From: Methanocaldococcus vulcanius M7
Lineage (GTDB): Archaea; AGJL01; Methanococci; Methanococcales; Methanocaldococcaceae
Reading direction: 5' to 3'
Assembly (NCBI RefSeq): GCF_000024625.1
Contig: NC_013407.1
Span: 1,054,001 to 1,118,000, forward strand
Length of the DNA stretch: 64,000 nucleotides
The notes beneath the pieces are model-generated. The model was not told the DNA's origin. It did not search any database and saw nothing but the letters and a program-made list of their open reading frames with translations. Shown here piece after piece: positions 18,206 to 28,351 of the stretch (its first letter is position 1; each line of letters begins with the position of its first letter). The position numbers were made by a program, and so were the translations under genes.

Positions 18206-18216
18206 GTATATATTTA
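18206..18216 (+). promoter_or_regulatory. Putative amtB TATA box
   Basis: GGAAAAGTATATATTTAAG contains a TATA element, predicting a start near 18240 and placing any ATG before that (such as 18218) outside the message. This supports the amtB start at 18293. Confidence 0.6.
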
Positions 18217-18292
18217 AGTGTTTCTATTAGAGGAATTAGGAAGATGGGTAGTAGGTAGGTCAATTCCTATAAAAGTGTTTGAGGTGAAACAT

Positions 18293-19453
18293 ATGGATGG
18301 TGTTAATGTTTTCTTTTTTATGTGGGCTGCATCGTTGATATTTTTTATGAAAGCAGGGTTTATAGCGTTGGAAATCGGACAATTTAGGGCTAAAAACGTA
18401 TCATATCATTGTGTTTTAAAGTTATTGGATTTGGCAGCGGTGTTTATCGCTTATCTATTTATTGGTTATGGGATCTCCTATGGTTTGGAGAATATACTCC
18501 CCCTGATAACAGGAACATTTAACGCCGATTTGGGAGCTTGGTGGATGAAGATGGTTATGTTTGCCGCTGCTGCTGTAACTATAATAACAGGAGGGGTTGC
18601 TGAGAGAATAAAAATTCTACCTTACTTTATTGGTGCTTTAATAGTTGGAGGTATTTTATATCCAATTGTTGAGCACTTGGTTTGGGGAGGCGGTTTTGCC
18701 AGTTTGATGGGAATTAACTTCCACGATTTTGCAGGAAGTGGGGCAGTTCATTTGTTTGGAGGTTTGGTTGGTTTAATGGCTGCTTATGTCTTAGGACCAA
18801 GAATTGACAAATATATAAATGGAAAACCACAGGCAATTCCTGGGCATAATATTCCAATAGCTGTTTTAGGGGCTTTTATATTAGCGTTTGGATGGTATGG
18901 ATTTAACGTTGGAAGTGCTTCAGATCTATCAAGCGGTGTTGAGTTAGCAAGCGTGGCTTTGGCAACCACTATGGCCTTAGCAGGAGGAATTATAGGAGGG
19001 GCGTTAAGCTCAAGAAACGATCCTCTCTACACAGCTAACGGTATGTGTGCTGGTTTAGTCGCTGTTTGTAGTGGAGCGGATATATTCACACCAATTGGTG
19101 CTTTAATAGTTGGATTGATTGCAGGTCTTCAACAACCATTTACCTACAAGTTTATAGAAGAAAAGTTAAAGATTGATGATGTCTGTGCTATCGGCCCAGT
19201 TCATGCAATGAGTGGATTAATTGGAGTTATCTGTGCAGGAATCCCATTTTTATTGAGATCAGATGCTGTTTCTAAGGTCTCTTTAACTGGGCAAATAATT
19301 GGAGCCATTGTTATTGCTTTAATTGCAATTGTTGGAGGATTAATTATCTACAAAGGATTAGATCTAACTATCGGTTTAAGAGTCGATAAAGAAGCAGAAA
19401 AAGTCGGTTTAGATAGTGCAATCTTGCAAACAACTGCATACTCAGAAGAATAG
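18293..19453 (+). CDS. amtB: Ammonium transporter AmtB
   Basis: A 386-aa membrane protein with about eleven helices. The twin-His pore residues lie in SGAVHLFGGLVG and GPVHAMSGLIG; GGVAERIK and FILAFGWYGFNVGSA are further Amt signatures. It imports ammonium. The start is ATG 18293 (MDGVNVFFFMWAASL) after GAGGTGAAAC; the longer frame to 18218 begins in the promoter. Regulation by the adjacent GlnK is expected from the family. Confidence 0.96.
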   Translation: MDGVNVFFFMWAASLIFFMKAGFIALEIGQFRAKNVSYHCVLKLLDLAAVFIAYLFIGYGISYGLENILPLITGTFNADLGAWWMKMVMFAAAAVTIITGGVAERIKILPYFIGALIVGGILYPIVEHLVWGGGFASLMGINFHDFAGSGAVHLFGGLVGLMAAYVLGPRIDKYINGKPQAIPGHNIPIAVLGAFILAFGWYGFNVGSASDLSSGVELASVALATTMALAGGIIGGALSSRNDPLYTANGMCAGLVAVCSGADIFTPIGALIVGLIAGLQQPFTYKFIEEKLKIDDVCAIGPVHAMSGLIGVICAGIPFLLRSDAVSKVSLTGQIIGAIVIALIAIVGGLIIYKGLDLTIGLRVDKEAEKVGLDSAILQTTAYSEE

Positions 19454-19563
19454 ATCTAATTCTTTTTACACATTTTATTATATACTCAGAAAAGCTAAAT
19501 TAAGAACGAAGAATAGGATATAGAAAAAATAGAAAATAAAGATAAAAACAAAAAAATAAAAAA

Positions 19564-20715
19564 TTATCTTCTGACACTCAAAAACATGCATTTCAAATAT
19601 TCCAAATTTCTGTTTCCTATTGTAATCGGATGATCTGGGGCTTGTCCTTTATAATCAACAATTACCATATTTTTTTTAGCCCTAAAAGCAGATGAAATAA
19701 CTGTTTTTTTAAACAACTCCTTATCTACATGATGAGAGCATGAACAAGTAATCAACATCCTATTTGTTAATCTAATTCCAAGGTAGTTTAGAGAGGAATA
19801 TGCTCTCAAAGCATTTTTTAAATTTTTCTCTGTCTGAGCAAAAGCAGGGGGGTCTAATATAACGACATCAAACCTCTCTCCGTCTTCTATAAATTCTTCC
19901 ATAATTTTAAATGCATTCCCTTCTATAAACTCATATTTATCCTTTGGAATATTGTTTAACTCCATATTCTCCTCAGCAGTTTTTAGGGCTTTTTTTGATA
20001 GATCAACTCCAACAACCTCTGCCCCTCTAATAGCTGCATGAACAGAAAAACCCCCAGTATAACAGCATACATCCAAAACCCTATCCCCCTCTTTTATAAA
20101 CCTCTCAAGATATAACCTATTCTCCCTCTGATCCAAGAAAAAGCCAGTTTTATGTCCTTTAACATTAACCTTAAACTTCGCTTCTCCCTCTTGAATAACC
20201 GTCTCGAATTTTTTCTTATTTCCAAAAATTTTATCCTTTATTTTCTCTCCTTTTTTTCCTTTTTTTACATATATGGTTTCTAAATCAGATAACTCAAATA
20301 GTGCCTCTATTATTTCGTTTAAATATTTTTTTTCTATTAGTTTTGACATTAATTGCATTGCTCCAAGTTCGTTGTATTTGTCGAAGATTATTGTTGGAAG
20401 CTCGTCTCCCTCGGCATATATCCATCTATAAGTGTTTTTGTAGTTTAAAATTTCTTCTCTGTATAGTTTTGCATTTAATATTCTTTTATAAAAAAAATCG
20501 TAATCAATATCCTCGTTTTTGGTTGTCAATATTTTTATAATCACTGAATTTGGGTTGTATAGGGCTTTTGCTACAAATTTTCCTTTGTATGTTAAAATAA
20601 CAATTTCCTCTTTTTTTGGGAGATCTTCTTTATTTACTACTGCCTTTGTATAAATTATTTTAGAAAAATTTTGTATTGAGTTGTAAGCTCTTTTATCCAC
20701 TTCTAACTCTACCAA
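19564..20715 (-). CDS. RlmI-like rRNA cytosine-C5 methyltransferase (PUA + SAM domain)
   Basis: A 383-aa protein. The N-terminal PUA-like domain (about 1-80) is followed by an EEHEH-type domain and a class I SAM methylase: GHKTGFFLDQRENR, VLDVCCYTGGFSVHAA (motif I), FDVVILDPPAFAQ (motif IV) and CSCSHHV (motif VI, Cys nucleophile). This resembles RlmI, which methylates C1962 of 23S rRNA; the archaeal target is unverified. The start is TTG 20715 preceded by GGTGAT. Confidence 0.88.
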   Translation of the reverse strand: MVELEVDKRAYNSIQNFSKIIYTKAVVNKEDLPKKEEIVILTYKGKFVAKALYNPNSVIIKILTTKNEDIDYDFFYKRILNAKLYREEILNYKNTYRWIYAEGDELPTIIFDKYNELGAMQLMSKLIEKKYLNEIIEALFELSDLETIYVKKGKKGEKIKDKIFGNKKKFETVIQEGEAKFKVNVKGHKTGFFLDQRENRLYLERFIKEGDRVLDVCCYTGGFSVHAAIRGAEVVGVDLSKKALKTAEENMELNNIPKDKYEFIEGNAFKIMEEFIEDGERFDVVILDPPAFAQTEKNLKNALRAYSSLNYLGIRLTNRMLITCSCSHHVDKELFKKTVISSAFRAKKNMVIVDYKGQAPDHPITIGNRNLEYLKCMFLSVRR

Positions 20716-20793
20716 TCAGATCACCACTTCTTAATTTCTTTTATTTTTTTCTATTTTTAGTTTTTTATTAACTTTTTTATTTTATTGAATCTT

Positions 20794-21900
20794 TTACTCT
20801 TCTTTATCATCTTTTTTGCTAACAAGATACGGAATATCATCTTTTTTATATACTTTAACTTTATCTCCTTCTTTTAACTCCATACCTTCAATTTTATCGA
20901 ATTCGTAAATTTCGTAGTTTTTATCATCCATTACCATTATATTAGGATTTGTTGAGATAACGGTTGCTGTTTCTAAGTCATTATCTCTTTTAGATATTTT
21001 TGTCTCTTTTTCAGCAATATGCCAAGGAATTCCTATCTTCTCTCTTCTGCTGTCAAGGGATTTCATATAAACTTTATCTTCTGTTATTGCACTAACGAGG
21101 TAGGGTTTTTCTTTATAGATCACAACATCTCCCACCCTATACTCTGGAATTCTTACAGAGACGGTTACTCGATAGAGATCTTTACCACTATCCCTATCTA
21201 CGCCAATTAACGTAGCGGTTTCTGTAATTTTTCCCCCATATTTCTCCTTAATTCTCTGAGCCACATTTCTTGCTGCCCCTACTGAACCAAGTTGATAGTC
21301 CAATCCTTCTTTTTGTGGAATAAATTTAGAAATAAATGCCATCCTATCTTTTTTTAATCTTTTTAATAACTCTTCCCTAACAAATTTATCTAATATTTCT
21401 CTTTCTTCTTCCGTTAAATATCGATTCATTGCTCTAATTTGGAGTGTTGCCTCATAGTAGTTTGACATGAATCTTGAACACCTTGGACACTGAACCATCC
21501 TTATATGCACTTCAATATCTCTTTCTTCTGTTCTGTTCTCTTTTTCTCCAGGTAATCTCCCTTCTGCAATTATATGGACGGGAATTATTAACTTACTCCT
21601 CTTTCCTCCGGGAAGTTGTGTAATTTTTGGATAGATCTCAACATCTACCATAACGCTCTTTTTTTTAATTGCATCTTTTGTGGCGTAGTAGGCAATTTCT
21701 TCCAATATTTCGTAAGCATCTTCTCCTTTTGGTGTTTGCCATACTTTTCTTTTATAAGATCCACACAGATGGCAGACCTCAACTTCCACTCTGTTTGGAA
21801 CTTCTATTAATGGGTGTTCTTGGGCATAGCAGAGGGGGCATAAACCATCTATCAACTCATCCTCTGCTCCACATCTATAACATACTCCTCTAATTTTCAT
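20794..21900 (-). CDS. NMD3-family zinc-binding protein
   Basis: A 368-aa protein with N-terminal CxxC pairs ([18 protein letters not shown], then [15 protein letters not shown]) and a further pair CPRCSRF, followed by a beta-rich C-terminal region. This is the archaeal counterpart of NMD3, the eukaryotic 60S export adaptor; in archaea a role in large-subunit maturation is presumed. The start is ATG 21900 after GGAGGTG; a GTG at 21912 overlaps that site. Confidence 0.88.
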   Translation of the reverse strand: MKIRGVCYRCGAEDELIDGLCPLCYAQEHPLIEVPNRVEVEVCHLCGSYKRKVWQTPKGEDAYEILEEIAYYATKDAIKKKSVMVDVEIYPKITQLPGGKRSKLIIPVHIIAEGRLPGEKENRTEERDIEVHIRMVQCPRCSRFMSNYYEATLQIRAMNRYLTEEEREILDKFVREELLKRLKKDRMAFISKFIPQKEGLDYQLGSVGAARNVAQRIKEKYGGKITETATLIGVDRDSGKDLYRVTVSVRIPEYRVGDVVIYKEKPYLVSAITEDKVYMKSLDSRREKIGIPWHIAEKETKISKRDNDLETATVISTNPNIMVMDDKNYEIYEFDKIEGMELKEGDKVKVYKKDDIPYLVSKKDDKEE

Positions 21901-21976
21901 AAATCGATACACCTCCTTTTGTCATTTTGTTTTATTACTTGCTTATGATATTATTTGGTTATTATTACTTTATTTT

Positions 21977-22768
21977 TTATTTTTCTTTTCCCATAATTTC
22001 AATTTCATCTAAGTAATTAACATTGAGCAGTTTAGAGGCATTATCCATAAATTTCGAAATCTCTAAAAACCCTTCACTGTTTACTAAACATATTAAATCA
22101 TCTTTTCCTTCAAAATAGGACTTTACAAATTTGCATTTTATTATTTTTTCAGTCCTAATTTTATTTTTTTGTTTGTGAATTATTTTTATTTTTATCTCAT
22201 CCCCGTGTGTGAAAGATATTTCATCTTTTTTAATATTTGTTATAATATTTCCAAATCTATCGATGTGTATAATTTTCTTTTTTACTTCATCTAATTTCAC
22301 AAAATCTCTTAAACGCTCTCCTTCATACTTTCCTTCTTTTAAGATCTCAGCTCCGACTACTGCATAAATATCTCTTCCGTGGAACGTTGATGATGGAGAG
22401 TATTTCTCCTCATCTATTCTAAAAATTTCTTTAACTCCAAGTTTTTTTACAACATATGTGAATAATCCATTATCTGGCCCTACGAGATAATCTCCTCGTT
22501 CTGTTTTTATCACTATGGAGTTTCTCTCGCTACCTACTGTTGGATCTACTACTGCAATATGGACTGATGGAGGGAAGTGAGGAATTGATGTTAGGAGAAC
22601 ATATGCTCCGTGATATATGTTAAATGGCTCTATTTCATGGGATATATCTACGATCTTTACATCCCTATCTTGATCTTTATCTTTTAATAGGGATATAATT
22701 TTTCCTTTCATTGCTCCAACGTATCCTTCTCTTGTTCCAAAGTCGGTGGTTAGGGTAATTATATTCAT
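21977..22768 (-). CDS. S-adenosylmethionine hydrolase (DUF62/SAM hydroxide adenosyltransferase)
   Basis: A 263-aa protein starting MNIITLTTDFGTREGYVGAMKG, the signature of the fluorinase/chlorinase superfamily DUF62. VDPTVGSERNSIVI and PDNGLFTYVV are further SAM-binding segments; RFGNIITNI marks the C-terminal domain. Archaeal members convert SAM and water to adenosine and methionine. GGTGAT precedes the ATG. Confidence 0.92.
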   Translation of the reverse strand: MNIITLTTDFGTREGYVGAMKGKIISLLKDKDQDRDVKIVDISHEIEPFNIYHGAYVLLTSIPHFPPSVHIAVVDPTVGSERNSIVIKTERGDYLVGPDNGLFTYVVKKLGVKEIFRIDEEKYSPSSTFHGRDIYAVVGAEILKEGKYEGERLRDFVKLDEVKKKIIHIDRFGNIITNIKKDEISFTHGDEIKIKIIHKQKNKIRTEKIIKCKFVKSYFEGKDDLICLVNSEGFLEISKFMDNASKLLNVNYLDEIEIMGKEK

Positions 22769-23039
22769 CTAAAATCACCAATTTTCTATTTTTATTTTTT
22801 AAGTTTTTGAATTATTGGTTATCGGACTTATTAAAATTGGTTATGTAATAAATTCAAATTAAACGTTAGATGTTATTTAAATCGCTAATATAACTAATTA
22901 TAAAATTAATATAAAATTAAAAATATAAATAATGGTAAAAAGGTAAAAATCAAAAATAAAGCAGGAAATAAAAATACTAAAAGAAAAGATAAAAAGGGAA
23001 AATAAGATAAAATAAAATAATTTGTTTAATTTTTTATAT

Positions 23040-23525
23040 TTATTCTTCTTTGAAATATTCGTCATAAACGCCTTCATCTATTTCTTTTTGAACTTCTTTA
23101 GGATCTTTTCCTTCAACTGTTACACCCATTGAACCACAAGTTCCTAAAACCTCTTTTACTGCATTCTTTAATGTGTAAGAAAGCATAGCATCTCTCTTCA
23201 TTTTAGCAACTTTTATAACTTGGTCTAAGGAAAGATTTCCTACAACTTCGTGTCTTGGTTCATGAGCGGCTGTCTCAATTCCCAACTCTTTTTTAATTAA
23301 AGCAGTTGTTGGAGGAATTCCTACTTCAATTTCAAATTTTCTTGTTTCAGTATCTACTATAACTTTAACTGGAACTTGCATTCCTTCATAGTCCTTTGTT
23401 TTTTCGTTTATTTCATTAACTACTTGCATAACATTAACTCCCAATGGTCCAATTGCTGGTCCTAATGGTGGCCCTGCAGTTGCTCTTCCTCCGGTAACTA
23501 ATACTTCAACTACCTCCTTAGCCAT
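23040..23525 (-). CDS. rpl11: 50S ribosomal protein L11
   Basis: A 161-aa protein starting [20 protein letters not shown], with [17 protein letters not shown] (N-terminal thiostrepton-region domain) and [20 protein letters not shown] in the rRNA-binding C-terminal domain. The start is ATG 23525; the GTG at 23534 is part of the GAGGTGAA binding site. It stands alone here without L1 or L10 genes, and has a long upstream region. Confidence 0.97.
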   Translation of the reverse strand: MAKEVVEVLVTGGRATAGPPLGPAIGPLGVNVMQVVNEINEKTKDYEGMQVPVKVIVDTETRKFEIEVGIPPTTALIKKELGIETAAHEPRHEVVGNLSLDQVIKVAKMKRDAMLSYTLKNAVKEVLGTCGSMGVTVEGKDPKEVQKEIDEGVYDEYFKEE

Positions 23526-23882
23526 AAAATTCACCTCATTGTATTTTAGGATTTTAAAATTTTATTAAAAATTTTTATTTTAGTATTTGGTATTTGCATT
23601 TAGTATTTTGTTTGGGTTATTTAAATTGCTTTATTTAAAATGTTAAGATCCCCTGTATAGGTATGGATTGTTGTATTGTGTGTTTTTGTTTTGAAGTTTA
23701 AATGTTTATGTGATAGAATAGTTAATGCATAAATGAGTATATAAAGTTATCCTTCTCCCTTTCAACACGTATCATTGATGTTAAAATGTTAATAATATTT
23801 GAGATGATAGTAAAATATAAAGTTAGTTTTGGTTGATTTTTTAGTATATGAAATATGAAAGAATTATGTATTTAGATAATAT
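23526..23882. other. Intergenic region upstream of L11
   Basis: AT-rich, without a convincing small gene. A TATA element (TTTATATAC on the minus strand) at about 23738-23746 could drive L11 with a long leader of roughly 190 nt; the same site reads GTATATAAAG on the plus strand. Nothing else supportable is seen. Confidence 0.4.
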
Positions 23883-24227
23883 TTAATAAATTCTAAATGC
23901 AATTTCTATATTAATATCATCAATTTTGACACATTTGGCAAATCCGAGCATTTCTAACTTTACCCTTCCAGCAATAACTTCTTTCTCTTCGAATCCTTTT
24001 ACTATTTGAGGAATTATATCCACATTTATAACCCTTCCCAGCACTCCATCAGTTCCGTTTCTAACGTCTTCTCTAAGTGTTGAGGTTATAAATACTAAAT
24101 CTCCATTTTTTAACGTTTTTACAACATCTAAGTTTAATGCGTTGATTATTGTGAACGTTTTTATATGATTTTCGATAAATTCGTTAATAGCGGTTTCATT
24201 TATTCCAAACAATCCGCAAACCTTCAT
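23883..24227 (-). CDS. DUF473-like methanogen protein
   Basis: A 114-aa protein starting MKVCGLFGINETAINEFIENH. The pattern NGDLVFITSTLREDVRNGTDGVLGRVI followed by VKLEMLGFAKCV fits DUF473, a small family restricted to methanogens and relatives, as I recall it. Function unknown. The start at 24227 is chosen because GGTGAT lies 3 bp before it; the frame opens 8 codons earlier. Confidence 0.65.
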   Translation of the reverse strand: MKVCGLFGINETAINEFIENHIKTFTIINALNLDVVKTLKNGDLVFITSTLREDVRNGTDGVLGRVINVDIIPQIVKGFEEKEVIAGRVKLEMLGFAKCVKIDDINIEIAFRIY

Positions 24228-24350
24228 CATATCACCAAAATATCGAATCAAAAGTTTTATTATTTAATATTATTTAGTTATATTTAGTTAATATCAATTC
24301 GTAGATTTGCATGTGATATAATAGGAATACAATAAAAATACCTATATGCT

Positions 24351-25055
24351 TTAAATATACATAGGATATTCTTTTTTACTCTTTGACATCATTTTTAAGT
24401 GTTGTTCTGCTAATTCTTTGAGCTTATTTTCAATGGCTTCCGCTTCTTTAATTAAATTTTCAACATTAACGTTTATATCTAACATTTTGTTTAATATTTC
24501 TAAAAGATTAGCACCCCCGCGAGGATCTGGTCTAATTCCCACTGTCTCAGCTAACAAACCAACTGCATCTATTCCTGCATCACCGCATCTAATTAAAATA
24601 TTCCCACTCATCCCTCCAACAACTCCAAATTTAAATATTTCGACATAATTTTTTAAATACTCTATCATTTTATTATTGTTTGCAATTCCAAATACTTTTT
24701 CAGATTTTCCAGCCATTAAACCTCCAAGTGAAATAAAAAGTTTTGCATCTTTCTCCAAAAATGTTTCTACTATCAACCTTGAGAGTTCGTTTATTTTTGC
24801 TGGTGGGATTATAACATCTGAAAATAACACTACAAGATCTTCTTTTGCATATGCTCTAACTGGAGGATATGGAATACCGTTTTCAATCGTCGTTAGAGGA
24901 GGAACTCCTTCAACCTCAAAGTATCCGAAATATTTTAGATTCAACTCTTTTATTATTTGAAAACCTGCAATGCTCCCCACTAATCCAGTTCCTGGAAAAG
25001 CTTCCAATATTACTGGGTTGTTGAAGTTTATATCTTCCTTTTCAATAAATCTCAT
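24351..25055 (-). CDS. PAC2-family proteasome-assembly-chaperone-like protein
   Basis: A 234-aa protein with FPGTGLVGSIAGFQII and FISLGGLMAGKSEKVFGIANN, followed by GGMSGNILIRCGDAGIDAVGLLAETVGIRPDPRGGA, the PAC2 pattern. In eukaryotes PAC2 helps assemble the proteasome; the archaeal role is unproven. A charged C-terminal helix (about 205-230) ends the protein. The second ATG (25055) is preferred on spacing to GGGG. Confidence 0.85.
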   Translation of the reverse strand: MRFIEKEDINFNNPVILEAFPGTGLVGSIAGFQIIKELNLKYFGYFEVEGVPPLTTIENGIPYPPVRAYAKEDLVVLFSDVIIPPAKINELSRLIVETFLEKDAKLFISLGGLMAGKSEKVFGIANNNKMIEYLKNYVEIFKFGVVGGMSGNILIRCGDAGIDAVGLLAETVGIRPDPRGGANLLEILNKMLDINVNVENLIKEAEAIENKLKELAEQHLKMMSKSKKEYPMYI

Positions 25056-25369
25056 AATCATCCCCTTTGTTTACAATGTTCAATTATGTATCTATATCAC
25101 ATAATCACTTTTATAATTAATTAAAATTAAATAAATATTATTTAATATTTAATAAATAAGATTATAAAAATAAGGCATGTTATATCTTAATTATTAGTTC
25201 TATTATTATAGTTTACTTAGTTTTTAGCCGTTATTTTAATGTTTTTATTTAACGTTTTATTTCCTAAGTTTTTTAGCATATTTGTGCCTAATCATTAATA
25301 ATTATTAGTTGTGAGGATTTGTAATTATTTACAATATTATGTATTATTTGTGTTGTTTGAGGGGTAAAG
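25056..25369. other. Intergenic region between divergent PAC2 and DHPS-like genes
   Basis: AT-rich, with several short AATAATTATT-type palindromes expected from composition. It must hold promoters for both divergent genes, but no TATA element stands out and no small gene or RNA is supported. Confidence 0.4.
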
Positions 25370-26956
25370 ATGAGAATTTTAATAATAACTGGAAAACTTG
25401 CAGGAGAAAAAGTAAAAAAAGCTGTTGAGAGGTTTGAATTTGTGGATGTTCACATTGCGGATATTTCAGTAGCAGCATTTTTAACTCCTAATTTGATAAT
25501 TAAAGAAATAAAAACGTTAGAGGACAAAATTGGTAAAAAATTAAAAGAGATTTATGATTTTGTTTTAGTAACTGGATTGATAAGACATGATTTAAAAAAG
25601 GTTGAAGAAGAAACGGGAGTGAGGTGTTTTAAATCCACAAGAGAAGCGTCCGATATTCCCATATTAATTGAAAATTTAGATAAAATAACACTCTCCACAA
25701 AAGAATATGCCGATTTGCAACTCTTAGAAATAATCAAAAAAAGATGTGAAGAAGAGATCCAAAAAGCGGAAGATCTCCCTCTTGGAGAGGGAGATATAAA
25801 AATAGGAAATCTAAAAGTTGGAGATAGCTTTCCAATGAGAGTTTTAGGAGAAATAGTTCATGCCCCATGGTTAAAAGAAAAAGAACTCGAAGAAAAAATA
25901 AATTATTATTTAGAGAGCGGGGCAGATATGATCGATTTAGGAATGGTAAGCAATGAAGACAATACCGATAAAATAAAAGACATGTTGAAGATTGCGAGAG
26001 ATTTAACCGATAATCCGATAAGTGTAGATACACTAAATACCAAAGAGTTAATAGAAGCGATAAATTTAGGAGCAGATATGATTCTAAGCGTAGATGCTGG
26101 AAATTTGGAAGATCTGATCCCATATTTGAAAGATGCTGAGACGGCAGTTGTTGTATTGCCCACAAACTACAAAATAAACTATATTCCCGAAACAATCGAA
26201 GATAAGGTTAAATCATTAGAAAAAAACATTAAAAGGTTAATAGATGCAGGAATAGGGAAAATTGTAGCAGATCCTATCTTGGAACCTGTAAATAACGAAG
26301 GATGTAATTTTGTTGAGAGTGTTATCGCGTGTAGAAGTTTTAAAATGAGAAACAAGATACCTATGTTCTTCGGTGTTGGGAATGTAACAGAGCTTTTTGA
26401 TGCAGATAGTAATGGAGTCAACGCCTTGTTAACTGCTATTGGATCTGAAATTGGTGCTAATATATTATTTACACCAGAAGCAAGTGCAAAATGCAAATTT
26501 TCAATAAAAGAGCTTAAAATTGCATCAAAGATGATGTTTCTGTCTAAAAAAAGGAATTCCTTGCCGAAAGACGTGGGATTTAATTTAATAAATTATAAAG
26601 ATAAAAGGTTTGAAGAAGAGATAACTTTTAAAAACTACTCCATCGAAGTGATAAGAGCCAAAGAGAACGAACGGCAGATATTAGATGAAGGAAGTTTTAA
26701 AATAGAGATTGACAGAAAAAATAAAGAAATTGTAGCAATATACTTTAATAAAAGAAGAGATCCCATACTAATGATTAGGGGAAAAACACCAAAAGAGATA
26801 TATGAGACAGCAATAAGATTAAATTTAATAAAAAAATTAGATCATGCATCCTATCTGGGGAGGGAATTAGCAAAAGCGGAAATTGCTTTAAGGATTGGTA
26901 AAAAATATAATCAGGATTTTGATTTGTTTTATAACGAATTTTGGTGGGAAGAATGA
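25370..26956 (+). CDS. Dihydropteroate-synthase-like protein (MJ0107 family)
   Basis: A 528-aa protein. An N-terminal archaeal domain (about 1-150) precedes a DHPS/pterin-binding TIM barrel: SGADMIDLGMVS, NPISVDTLNTKELIEAI and GADMILSVDAGN are visible. A C-terminal alpha/beta part follows (about 400-528). Methanogens need tetrahydromethanopterin; this family has been proposed in pterin metabolism or methyl transfer, but canonical DHPS activity is uncertain. The stop overlaps the pyruvate kinase start by ATGA, so the genes are coupled. Confidence 0.82.
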   Translation: MRILIITGKLAGEKVKKAVERFEFVDVHIADISVAAFLTPNLIIKEIKTLEDKIGKKLKEIYDFVLVTGLIRHDLKKVEEETGVRCFKSTREASDIPILIENLDKITLSTKEYADLQLLEIIKKRCEEEIQKAEDLPLGEGDIKIGNLKVGDSFPMRVLGEIVHAPWLKEKELEEKINYYLESGADMIDLGMVSNEDNTDKIKDMLKIARDLTDNPISVDTLNTKELIEAINLGADMILSVDAGNLEDLIPYLKDAETAVVVLPTNYKINYIPETIEDKVKSLEKNIKRLIDAGIGKIVADPILEPVNNEGCNFVESVIACRSFKMRNKIPMFFGVGNVTELFDADSNGVNALLTAIGSEIGANILFTPEASAKCKFSIKELKIASKMMFLSKKRNSLPKDVGFNLINYKDKRFEEEITFKNYSIEVIRAKENERQILDEGSFKIEIDRKNKEIVAIYFNKRRDPILMIRGKTPKEIYETAIRLNLIKKLDHASYLGRELAKAEIALRIGKKYNQDFDLFYNEFWWEE

Positions 26957-28287
26957 GAAAAACTAAAATATTAATAACATTAGGTCCTTCAATTGAAGAT
27001 AAGTTAGATAAGGTTATAGATTTAATAGATGGCGTTAGATTTAACATGTCTCATGCTACAACTGATTATTGCAATAGATTTTTAAATACTCTTGAAAAAA
27101 ATAACATATCAAAAGTAATGGACTTGAAAGGGATAAAAATAAGGATTAAAAAAGTTAATTTAAAAAATAACATCCTTAAAAAGGGAGAAAAAGTGATAAT
27201 TGGCAAGGACATTATCTTAAACTACGATATAAAAACTATTGAAAAGGGGCATTTTATCTTAATTAACGATGGAAAAATTAAATTAAAAGTTTTAGAGAAA
27301 AAAGATGATGACATTGTTGCAGTGGTAGAGATTGGAGGGGAGATAAAAGAGGGAATGGGGGTTAATCTTCCAGATACAGAGATCGATCTTCCAATTATCG
27401 ATGAGGAAGACATGAAGAATATAAAATTTGCAGTAGAAAATGAGTTTGAATATATTGCACTATCTTTTGTTAGGGATAAAAATGATGTTAAAGAACTTAA
27501 AAATATTATTAAGCAACTTGGGGGAGGTTGTGAGGTAATATCAAAAATAGAGACAAAGAAAGGGCTAAAAAATGTAAAAGAGATAGCAAAAGAAAGTGAT
27601 GGATTGATGGTAGCACGGGGAGATCTTGGGGTAGAAATTCCTATTGAAAACATTCCAATAGAGCAAAAAAATATTTTAAGAGTTGCAAATAAATGCGGAA
27701 TCTTGTCCATAACTGCAACTCAAATACTTGATTCTATGGTTTACAATCCATTTCCAACAAGAGCAGAGGTTACGGATATTGCCAATGCCATATACGATGG
27801 AACTGACTGTTTAATGCTTTCCAATGAAACAACAATCGGGAAGTATCCAGTAGAGGCAATAAAAGTTTTAAATAAAGTAGCAAAAGTAGCAGACGAACAT
27901 TATAATGAATTTGGGGATAGAACATGTTTGGATGTTGAAAGTATCGATGAAGGGCTTGTCTATGCTGTTTATGAACTTTACAAAAAACTCAACACCGATC
28001 TTGTGATCACTCCAACCTACTCGGGAAGAACAGCCAAACTAATATCTAAACTGAGGATAGACAATAGAATCATCGCACCTACTCCAAATCTCTCTACTCT
28101 AAGAAAACTTAGGTTGGTCTGGGGCGTAGAAAGCTGTTTAATTGATGAATTTGAAGATATGGAAAGTGTGATAAACGCATGTAGAGAAATTGCAAAAAAA
28201 GAAATTGGAAAAGGGATCTATCTAATTACACTCGGCCATCCAATTGGCCACAAAAAAACCAACACTATAAAAGTGGAGAGGATCTAA
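26953..28287 (+). CDS. pyk: Pyruvate kinase
   Basis: A 444-aa protein. The start is ATG 26953 after GGTGGG, overlapping the upstream stop. It shows KILITLGPS and RFNMSHA at the N-terminus, the catalytic ISKIETKKGLKN with the Lys, and GLMVARGDLGVEIP with Mg ligands, then TATQILDSM. The C-terminal domain (about 330-444) has the TYSGRTAKLISKLR segment. It converts phosphoenolpyruvate and ADP to pyruvate and ATP. Confidence 0.96.
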   Translation: MRKTKILITLGPSIEDKLDKVIDLIDGVRFNMSHATTDYCNRFLNTLEKNNISKVMDLKGIKIRIKKVNLKNNILKKGEKVIIGKDIILNYDIKTIEKGHFILINDGKIKLKVLEKKDDDIVAVVEIGGEIKEGMGVNLPDTEIDLPIIDEEDMKNIKFAVENEFEYIALSFVRDKNDVKELKNIIKQLGGGCEVISKIETKKGLKNVKEIAKESDGLMVARGDLGVEIPIENIPIEQKNILRVANKCGILSITATQILDSMVYNPFPTRAEVTDIANAIYDGTDCLMLSNETTIGKYPVEAIKVLNKVAKVADEHYNEFGDRTCLDVESIDEGLVYAVYELYKKLNTDLVITPTYSGRTAKLISKLRIDNRIIAPTPNLSTLRKLRLVWGVESCLIDEFEDMESVINACREIAKKEIGKGIYLITLGHPIGHKKTNTIKVERI

Positions 28288-28351
28288 ACGAGGGGAATTA
28301 TTAAATGTCGATCTATTGAACAATATCCAAATAACTTAAATTAAATAATAT

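Noticed and set aside
18218-18292. Extended N-terminus for amtB
   Set aside because: The extension begins within the TATA box and has no similarity to Amt proteins; ATG 18293 has a strong ribosome binding site.
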